A DNA stretch of 37,918 nucleotides from positions 1 to 37,918 of the forward strand of contig FR885423.1 in the NCBI GenBank assembly GCA_000436375.1, given 5' to 3'. The stretch's first letter is position 1; every line of letters starts with the position of its first letter. A program made the translations under genes and the position numbers. Positions 31,136-37,918 of the stretch are shown here, piece by piece. The notes under the pieces are model-generated. The model was given only the letters and a program-made list of their open reading frames with translations. It was not told where the DNA came from and made no database searches. This DNA comes from Azospirillum sp. CAG:239. Lineage in GTDB: Bacteria; Pseudomonadota; Alphaproteobacteria; RF32; CAG-239.

Positions 31136-31231
31136 CTTTCATGCCAGGTTGACGAACCCCTTTAGCTCAGATAAAAGTTGGAAAGTATAAAAGTGTTTTT
31201 TGTGATGTTCCGACATCTGAAGTTTGGGGAA

Positions 31232-34200
31232 ATGAAGATTAGGTTTATACTCAGAAAAGCAGTCACCGTCGTTTCTGCGGCGGCGTTCTGTCTGGCTTCT
31301 TCTCCTGCGGTTAAGGCCGGCCTGCCGCCGATAAGCCTGGCGCAGATGTATTCCTATGCTTCTTCGGGAAATGTCCGAGCCTTGCGCGCCGCGGTTCAGC
31401 GCGGCCTGAACATTGACTCGGTCGACCGTTTCGGCAATACCGGCCTTTGTCATGCAATTCTCCAGAACAACTGCACGGCCTATAACGCTTTTCGTTCCGC
31501 GGGCGCCAATCCGCGTTCCCCCTGCATTCAGAACATTCCGACACGGCAATACGACAATTTCATGGACCAAAGCTGCGCGGCCGCCATTACCGACACACCC
31601 CGTCAGGCTTACAACAAATTTAACGAAGGCGAATTCATCATCGCCAAACGCACATGGATAATCGGCGGCATCCTGCTGGCCGGCGGTCTGGTGGCCATTT
31701 TGGCCGGGGGCGGCGGCGGTGGCGGCGGCAGCCATTATTATTTCGTTCCCTATACCGAGCCGGACGACAGTCTGGCCAAGTTTGCCGGTACCAAATCGCC
31801 GAACACGCCGGAATCTTCGCCCTACAAGGCAATCAAGTATTTTGCCGACAACAACCAGACGATTGTCAACAAGGTCGAAGGCTCGGAAACCAACGATTTC
31901 TCAATCAGCAACAATTCGTCAATCAAGGTCAAAAACGACGAAGGCACCGAAGAAGACAAAAAGCTTGTCGACATCATCGACCTTAACGGCAATATACTCG
32001 ACTACGCGGCTTATCTGCAAGTCGGCATGAAAGCCCGCAACAATTCCTCCGTGATTAACGGAACCGCCGAAGACGGCGCCAACGCCCCGATGATTACGCT
32101 CGGCGACGCAACCGTCGGCATGGCCGCCGATGACAAAAGTTCGGCGCTTAATTACGGAACCATCAAGGTCCTGGCTCAAAACGGCACGCTCGGCATGGCG
32201 GCAGGCAACCATTCGACGGCCACCAACCAGAACGGCAATATCAACCTGCAATTCAAGGGCTTTAACGATACGGACAGCATTATCGGCATGTATGCCGACA
32301 CCTACTCCTCCATTATTAACAACGGCAGCATAACCGGCAACACGATTGATGTCAGCGGCACCACCGGCGCGGGAAGCGGTTCGTCGTCCGGTTCCGGTAC
32401 GGGAGATACCGGAGACGCCGGCGATACGACCGAAGCGACGGCAAATGCGGGTACAATTATCGGCATGGAAGTCCGAACCGTCAACGAAGTGTCTTATCCT
32501 GACCGCGTCGATCCGTCCACGGCCTCCAACAACGGCAGCATTACCCTGAATGCCCAGAGCGACTCTGCGGCAATCAGAACTTCGCTTATCGGCATGGGCG
32601 GATATCTCGACAAAGATTTTCTGGACGGCACAAAACTCATCCGCCGGGCCAGCAGCCTGTATCTGTTTAACGGCGTCAACGGCGAAATTGAGCTTAACTA
32701 CACGCTGACCGGCAGCGGAACCTACGCACCGGACGCCAATACGCTGCTGAAAGGAAACGGCGGCATTATCGGTATGAGGGCCGATGCTAAAACCTCGGCA
32801 ATCAACAAAGGAAAAATCAGCATGAACCTTTCTTCCGGCGTCGATAACGCCGGCGCCGGCATGCAGGCGGTTCACGGCGGTTCCATCAGCAACGAAAACG
32901 AGATTTCCGTTATCGGCGGCAAAGGCAACTCCGGTATGCTCAGCGTCCGCGGGCAAGGCAGCAACGCCGAAATCGACTCGCTTCTGCCGACTCTGACCAA
33001 CACCTCGACCGGCAAAATTGTCGTCAACAGCGAAGACGGTTTCGGCATGGCGTCGTTTAACGGCGGAACCGTTACCAACAACGGCTCAATCACAATGAAG
33101 AGCAAAAGTACCGGCATGCGGACAAACAACGGCATTCTGACCAACGGAACCAATGCAACGATAACGCTTGAAAACAACGGTTCCGGCATGGTTCTGAAAT
33201 CGGGAGATCCGACAACCGATACTGCCGCTTCGGACGGGGACGGTTCCGGCGACGGCGATGATGACGCCGCGGGCGGCGATACGACGGACGACAGTTCGGA
33301 CACTTCCTCCGCAACCAAGCAGGATCTGAGCCGGGCGCAGGCCGTCAACAACGGCACGATTACCATCAACAACGCCGACGACGCCAAAGGCATTTTCATT
33401 GAAGACGGTACGGCCATCAACAACGGTTCGGGGATTATCATTACCAATACCTCACGCGTTCCGTCGGCAGCTTCTTACGGTATTAAAGCCGAAAAAGGTA
33501 CGGTTGAAAACAACAGCAAAATAGACATGAACGTTCTGGTTTCGACTGACGGTTCGACCAGTGTCGACTCTTACGGAATTTTCAGCGACTCAGCCAATAT
33601 TACCAACGGCGTCAACGGCAGTGTCGTTTTCCGCAAACGCGGCACCGGCATCGCAACAACGTCGGGCCGGGTTATCAACATGGGCAGTATCAAACTCGAA
33701 CAGGGCGGCACCGGCATTTCGTCGGCCAACGGCGACGTTTATAACGCCGAAAACGCCCAGATTGTCATTGACGACAACAACACGGCGTCCAGTACGGGAA
33801 TTGTGGCTCAGGCAGGTAAAATAACCAACGACGGCACCATATCCATTACCAACGGCAACGGTGCCACCGGCATTAAGGCCGGGCTGCTGGTCAACAACAA
33901 TAAGCTGATTACGCTTACCGGCCGCAACATTACCGGTATTGAGCTGACCGGCCAGGACGCAATTGCCAACAATTACGACGACATCAGCATTACCAGCAAC
34001 GGCATCAGCGAAAACAACTTCGGCATCAAAGCCGGCGCTTCGGCCGTCAACGCCACAATTACCAACAACAACGACATTAAACTGACCGGCAGCAGCAGCT
34101 ACTCGAGCACACAGCAAAAAGGCTACGGCATCTCGATTGTCGACGGCACGGCAGAAAACAAAGGCAGCATTACTTTTGACGGCATGTATGGCTGGGGTAT

Positions 34201-37200
34201 GTATACAACGACCGGCACCGTCAAAAACTCAACGGGTTCCATCATCATGAATGCGGGCGGTACCGGCCTGTACGGAAACGGCAGCGGCGCGCAGATGATT
34301 AACTCCCAGAAAATCGCGATTAATGTTCCGGACAACGACGACAAGGCCGAAACCTACGGCATTTATGCAGACGGCGGTGCCTCGGCCAGCAATACGGCCA
34401 ATGCGGAAATCTACATTAAGAGCAGTTCCGTAACCGCCAATATGCTGGCGAAGGCTTTCGGCATTTATGTAAATCAGGGCAGCGGTACCAATCAGGGCAC
34501 GATTAAAATCGAAGGCAGCAACACGGTCGGCATGGCCTATGCCGGCTCAACGGACACAGACGCCATCATCAACCTTGAAAGCGGCCTGATTAACCTGACG
34601 GGCAACAATCATATCGGCATGACGGCTGCCGGCGGCGTTGCCACCAACCGCGGCACAATCAATGTCGGCGTCAAAACCGATGACGGAACAATCACGGCGT
34701 CCCCCTACTCTGTCGGCATGCAGACGACCGGCGGCATTGTTCTCAATCAGGGAACAGTCAATGTCAACTCCGCCAATTCGGTAGGACTGCAAAGCGATGA
34801 CGCCAACGGCGTAATTACCAACAACGGCACGATTTATATTGATGACACCGCCCTCAATTCCTATGCCTTCCTGAGTAAGGCCGGTTCGGCCGTCAACGGC
34901 ACGACAGGCATTGTCATTAACAACCAGAGCAACACCGACTATATGCGGGCCGAAGGCGGCGAAATCAGAAACAACGGCACGCTGACCATTAACAACAGCG
35001 TCAGCAACGTCAACGCCATGCACGTTGCGGAAGGCGGTTCGGCTCTCAACTACGGTGACGAGCAGAGCGGTGTTTACGGCACAATTAACGTCGGCACCTC
35101 GTCTTCAGCAACGGGAACCAACAACGTCGGCATGCTGGTAGACGGCGACGAGGCTGGCAGCGCAACCAACGAAGGCGTCATCAACGTCTACTCAAAAGAT
35201 TCTTACGGCATGAAAGTTGATAATGAAAACGGTTCGTTAATCAACAACGGCACAATCAATATTATGGCCGGCGCAACCGGTTCTGTCGCCATGTATGGCG
35301 AAAAAGGCACCATCAGCAACGGTAAAAAGGGCGTTATCAATATGGGCGTGTCCGGTACGGTTATGAAAGCTGCCGACGCCACAATCAGCAACGAAGGTAC
35401 CATCACACTGGCAAATACGGCTTCGACAGCAATGAGGATAACCAATAACGGTACCGCACAGAACGCAGCTTCAGGCACCATTAACGTCAACAGCAGCAAC
35501 TCCTATGCCCTGGCGGCCGATGACGGCGCGACGGCCACACTGAACAATGCAGGAACGATTAACATAAATAACGGCGCTACGGGCAGCTATGCCATGTACG
35601 GGAAAAACGCCACCCTGACCAATGAAACCTCAGGAACGATTAACGTTCTGCAAAGCGGCACAACGGCAATGTTTACGCAGGTCGGAAAACTGACCAACAA
35701 AGGCAAAATCAATCTGGCAGCCGCGGATGCAATCGGCCTTTATGTTACCGAAGGACAAGCCGTCAATGACTCCGGTGCAACTATTGACGTTAACAGCAAC
35801 GGCAAGGCGATGAATGTTGTCGGCACCGGCAGCATTACCAACAGCGGCACCATAAACCTCAATGCTGCAAACGCCTATGGCCTGTATGCTCAGAACGGCG
35901 GCACGGCAACCAACTCGGGAACCATAAAACTCAACAGCTCGGGAACGGCCTATGGCATGTATGGTTCCGGCGGCGCAAAGCTGACAAACAATTCAAGTAT
36001 TAACGGCAAAGCGGAAAACGCCTATGGCATGTACGGAAGCAATATGACCAATGCCGGCACGATTTCCATAACCGGCACCGGTACCGGCGCTTCTTATGGC
36101 ATGCGCAGCACCGGCGGTACGGTAAGCAACACCGGCCAAATTGAAGTTACGGCAAGCCAGGCTTACGGCATTTCGCTGACCGGTTCCGGCACGGCGACCA
36201 ACTCGGGAACGATTACGGTCACGGGAACCGGCAGCGACACATCCTATGGCATGTACGGTTCCGGCGGCGCCAAACTGATTAACAACGGCACAATCAATGT
36301 CAATTCAACAAGCGGTACGGCCGTCGGCATGTATGCCACCGGCAGCGGCAGCTCGATTACCAACACCGGCAACATTGTTTTGAACGGCGTATCCATTACC
36401 ACGGATTATTCGGGAATTTCTTCCAGCGACGATCCGGATACCGATGCCACAAACTGCACCTCGGCTGGCTGCGGAAACTTCATTAAAGTTGAAAACGGTG
36501 CAACATTTCGCAACAACGGTCAGGTCAGTTCGGCATCGGCCATAAATTTCAATGTTATGTCCGCCGCCAATACGGGAACCATCATGCTTGCCCGCGGCGG
36601 TTCGTTTGAAGCTCCGGAAATTTCCGGCGAAATTACCGCGGCTGCGGACATTGTCACGGAAGGCAACGAAACCACCTATGTCAACGAGAACTCGTTTGTC
36701 GGTCAGGACAGCGGCATTAAGCTTAATTCCGGTTCTTATCTCTTTGACGCTTATCTGGTTACCAACGAAGCCGGAAATCAGGACGTGGTCATGACCATGA
36801 AAAATTTCGCCGACGTGGTTGACAACGGCAGCGTGGCAAACTTCCTGTCCTCCAACTATACGCTCGGAACAAACATGGACATGTACAGCATTCTGAAAGC
36901 GGCCGGAGACGCCACTTCGTTCACGACGGCCGTCGCCGAACAGATGGGTCTGAATCTGATTCCGAGTTTTGCCAAACAGAACATGGACATCGTCAAGGCC
37001 GTCAACCGTCATATGAGCCAGACGCTGTTTGCCAACCAGAGCAGCAATGACGTTCGCGCCATGTTTGATTTTGTTTACGATTACCGTGAGCAGGACGGCG
37101 TCAACATGCTCAGCGGCTATGAAGACAATGCGGCAACGGCATATGCCTTGTTTGACCGCAAATACAACAACAATTTCCGCTATGGTCTGGGCGTCAGCTT

Positions 37201-37846
37201 TACCAGATATGAAAGCGACTACGACAACGGTTCCAGCCGCGATGAAGTCGTCGCGCAGGTTCTGGCTCCTTTGATTTACACGACCGAAGGCCTGAAAGCC
37301 GTTTCGATGCCGCGTCTGGGTATCGGCTGGGGCGAGTATAAACGCAGAATCGGCAGTGACGAAAGCAAAGCCGACGTTAAGAATTACTATTACGGCATTA
37401 CCAACGAAGTCCGCAAAGAAATAGACCTTGGCACGGTTACGCTGGAACCGACGGCAGAATTTAACATTCTGGGGCTGTATCAGGACAGTACCAAAGAGAA
37501 AAACGGACTGGAAGTCAAATCCGCCAATAATCTCTCGGTCGAAGGCGGTATAGGCCTTTATGCCCGCAAGTCGTTCAGCATTATGGAAGAAAATGATTTG
37601 ACACTGCGTGCCGGCGGCAGCTGGTATCATGAGTTCAACAATCCGTATCAGGCGGCCAGAGCCAGAATTGCCGGCATGCTGGGCAGTTATCAGATGGATA
37701 CCTATGACGTTGAGCGCGACCGCGGTATTCTTTCTGTCCGCATGGATTATAAACATGACCGGTTTGACTTCTACTTTGAGGCTAACAAGTTCCTGGAAGA
37801 AGACGACGGCTACGCTCTCAGCGCCGGTCTGGGTTATAAATTCTAA
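31232..37846 (+). CDS. Giant autotransporter with N-terminal ankyrin region (2,204 aa)
   Basis: The protein begins with a signal peptide (1-29). Ankyrin-like repeats follow (about 34-94), then a hydrophobic helix (142-158), a run of eight Gly, a very long passenger (about 170-1900) and a C-terminal beta-barrel (about the last 250 residues, ending in Tyr-Lys-Phe). The passenger is made of many repeats with an Asn-x-Gly-x-Ile-x-[Ile/Val/Leu] core about every 20-30 residues, often followed by Tyr-Gly-Met, which fits a right-handed beta-helix. Two Asp/Gly/Ser/Thr-rich stretches interrupt it (32356-32450 and 33200-33325). This is a type Va secreted surface protein, probably an adhesin or fibre. 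Start: I prefer the ATG at 31232 (GGGGA just upstream, closely spaced); an ATG at 31205 or TTG at 31178 would add 9 or 18 residues. Confidence 0.9.
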   Translation: MKIRFILRKAVTVVSAAAFCLASSPAVKAGLPPISLAQMYSYASSGNVRALRAAVQRGLNIDSVDRFGNTGLCHAILQNNCTAYNAFRSAGANPRSPCIQNIPTRQYDNFMDQSCAAAITDTPRQAYNKFNEGEFIIAKRTWIIGGILLAGGLVAILAGGGGGGGGSHYYFVPYTEPDDSLAKFAGTKSPNTPESSPYKAIKYFADNNQTIVNKVEGSETNDFSISNNSSIKVKNDEGTEEDKKLVDIIDLNGNILDYAAYLQVGMKARNNSSVINGTAEDGANAPMITLGDATVGMAADDKSSALNYGTIKVLAQNGTLGMAAGNHSTATNQNGNINLQFKGFNDTDSIIGMYADTYSSIINNGSITGNTIDVSGTTGAGSGSSSGSGTGDTGDAGDTTEATANAGTIIGMEVRTVNEVSYPDRVDPSTASNNGSITLNAQSDSAAIRTSLIGMGGYLDKDFLDGTKLIRRASSLYLFNGVNGEIELNYTLTGSGTYAPDANTLLKGNGGIIGMRADAKTSAINKGKISMNLSSGVDNAGAGMQAVHGGSISNENEISVIGGKGNSGMLSVRGQGSNAEIDSLLPTLTNTSTGKIVVNSEDGFGMASFNGGTVTNNGSITMKSKSTGMRTNNGILTNGTNATITLENNGSGMVLKSGDPTTDTAASDGDGSGDGDDDAAGGDTTDDSSDTSSATKQDLSRAQAVNNGTITINNADDAKGIFIEDGTAINNGSGIIITNTSRVPSAASYGIKAEKGTVENNSKIDMNVLVSTDGSTSVDSYGIFSDSANITNGVNGSVVFRKRGTGIATTSGRVINMGSIKLEQGGTGISSANGDVYNAENAQIVIDDNNTASSTGIVAQAGKITNDGTISITNGNGATGIKAGLLVNNNKLITLTGRNITGIELTGQDAIANNYDDISITSNGISENNFGIKAGASAVNATITNNNDIKLTGSSSYSSTQQKGYGISIVDGTAENKGSITFDGMYGWGMYTTTGTVKNSTGSIIMNAGGTGLYGNGSGAQMINSQKIAINVPDNDDKAETYGIYADGGASASNTANAEIYIKSSSVTANMLAKAFGIYVNQGSGTNQGTIKIEGSNTVGMAYAGSTDTDAIINLESGLINLTGNNHIGMTAAGGVATNRGTINVGVKTDDGTITASPYSVGMQTTGGIVLNQGTVNVNSANSVGLQSDDANGVITNNGTIYIDDTALNSYAFLSKAGSAVNGTTGIVINNQSNTDYMRAEGGEIRNNGTLTINNSVSNVNAMHVAEGGSALNYGDEQSGVYGTINVGTSSSATGTNNVGMLVDGDEAGSATNEGVINVYSKDSYGMKVDNENGSLINNGTINIMAGATGSVAMYGEKGTISNGKKGVINMGVSGTVMKAADATISNEGTITLANTASTAMRITNNGTAQNAASGTINVNSSNSYALAADDGATATLNNAGTININNGATGSYAMYGKNATLTNETSGTINVLQSGTTAMFTQVGKLTNKGKINLAAADAIGLYVTEGQAVNDSGATIDVNSNGKAMNVVGTGSITNSGTINLNAANAYGLYAQNGGTATNSGTIKLNSSGTAYGMYGSGGAKLTNNSSINGKAENAYGMYGSNMTNAGTISITGTGTGASYGMRSTGGTVSNTGQIEVTASQAYGISLTGSGTATNSGTITVTGTGSDTSYGMYGSGGAKLINNGTINVNSTSGTAVGMYATGSGSSITNTGNIVLNGVSITTDYSGISSSDDPDTDATNCTSAGCGNFIKVENGATFRNNGQVSSASAINFNVMSAANTGTIMLARGGSFEAPEISGEITAAADIVTEGNETTYVNENSFVGQDSGIKLNSGSYLFDAYLVTNEAGNQDVVMTMKNFADVVDNGSVANFLSSNYTLGTNMDMYSILKAAGDATSFTTAVAEQMGLNLIPSFAKQNMDIVKAVNRHMSQTLFANQSSNDVRAMFDFVYDYREQDGVNMLSGYEDNAATAYALFDRKYNNNFRYGLGVSFTRYESDYDNGSSRDEVVAQVLAPLIYTTEGLKAVSMPRLGIGWGEYKRRIGSDESKADVKNYYYGITNEVRKEIDLGTVTLEPTAEFNILGLYQDSTKEKNGLEVKSANNLSVEGGIGLYARKSFSIMEENDLTLRAGGSWYHEFNNPYQAARARIAGMLGSYQMDTYDVERDRGILSVRMDYKHDRFDFYFEANKFLEEDDGYALSAGLGYKF
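35951..36286 (+). repeat. Near-identical DNA repeat inside the passenger
   Basis: A segment of about 42 bases at 35951-35992 recurs at 36245-36286 with few differences, 294 bases (98 codons) apart in the same frame. Both encode a Tyr-Gly-Met-Tyr-Gly-Ser-Gly-Gly-Ala-Lys-Leu stretch followed by Asn-Asn. The remaining passenger repeats are more diverged, so this part was probably duplicated recently. Confidence 0.7.
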
Positions 37847-37854
37847 AAATCGAA

Positions 37855-37880
37855 GCCCCTCATTTGAGGGGCATTTTTTT
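37855..37880 (+). terminator. Intrinsic terminator after the autotransporter
   Basis: An 8-bp GC-rich arm pair (37855-37862 with 37865-37872; the innermost pair probably opens into the loop) is followed by ATTTTTTT. The remaining 38 bases to the window end show nothing. Confidence 0.9.
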
Positions 37881-37918
37881 GCCAAAAATAAAAGCGGATT
37901 CAATAATAGTTGACTTTT

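Noticed and set aside
31156..31190. tRNA-like stretch (TTTAGCTCAG resembling a D-arm) before the autotransporter
   Set aside because: No matching GAGC for the D stem, no anticodon or T arm and no acceptor pairing, so it is neither a tRNA nor a convincing tRNA fragment or att site.
32000..36400. Repeats that at first glance resemble an array
   Set aside because: The units are in one open frame, vary in length and sequence, and encode a beta-helix protein; there are no regular spacers as in CRISPR.
36305..37903. A 532-residue open frame on the minus strand opposite the end of the autotransporter
   Set aside because: It has no Shine-Dalgarno or recognisable domain and mirrors the repetitive, GC-biased codons of the real gene. 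It is an antisense shadow.

Overview
The window reads as chromosome from a Gram-negative, oxygen-sensitive bacterium of moderate GC that uses the standard bacterial code. The evidence is a meso-DAP-type MurE and an AnmK (peptidoglycan synthesis and recycling), a very large autotransporter with an outer-membrane beta-barrel, several lipoproteins, and a PerR / flavodiiron protein / rubrerythrin set typical of anaerobes and microaerophiles. My best guess is an uncultured gut-associated alphaproteobacterium. That placement is an impression from gene style, not a computed result. No tRNA, rRNA, transposase, phage gene or CRISPR array was found.

Layout. 1-4.7 kb: the end of a cysteine-rich secreted protein, then on the minus strand a SulP transporter followed by two conserved-looking unknowns, then an AT-rich lipoprotein. 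4.7-7.0 kb: an oxygen and peroxide defence module, with a flavodiiron protein divergent from perR-rubrerythrin; back-to-back promoters and a palindrome at the perR start point are visible. 7.1-14.7 kb: murE, a cold-shock protein, two secreted proteins of unknown role (one LEA-like), proS, an EF-hand protein, a lipoprotein with a duplicated module and an EamA transporter. 14.8-19.5 kb: a DEAD-box-type helicase with a DETD motif II, anmK (whose ribosome binding site lies inside a terminator-like hairpin), a small unknown, and a cytoplasmic protein made of about twelve 21-residue solenoid repeats. 19.7-23.1 kb: a probable four-gene run (ParB-like fold protein, CgeB-like glycosyltransferase, SpoT-like HD hydrolase, secreted ankyrin protein). 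23.1-26.1 kb: a YegD-like Hsp70 and a tightly coupled glycerol-1-phosphate dehydrogenase / HAD phosphatase pair. 26.2-31.0 kb: a CNNM/CorC-type protein, a three-gene Hsp20 operon with two small unknowns, and an EamA / GDYXXLXY / DUF2157 membrane operon. 31.2-37.8 kb: one autotransporter of about 2,200 residues with an N-terminal ankyrin region, a hydrophobic segment and a glycine run.

The parts most worth following up are the 21-residue solenoid protein, the ankyrin-hydrophobic-autotransporter architecture, the G1PDH-phosphatase pair, the hairpins that overlap or precede the anmK and proS start regions, and the ParB-like/glycosyltransferase/SpoT-like operon. Most junctions between convergent genes carry clear intrinsic terminators. 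No gene-free stretch exceeds about 300 bases; the longest gaps (3330-3590, 9691-9939, 8809-9021, 10861-11066) are described under their regulatory features.
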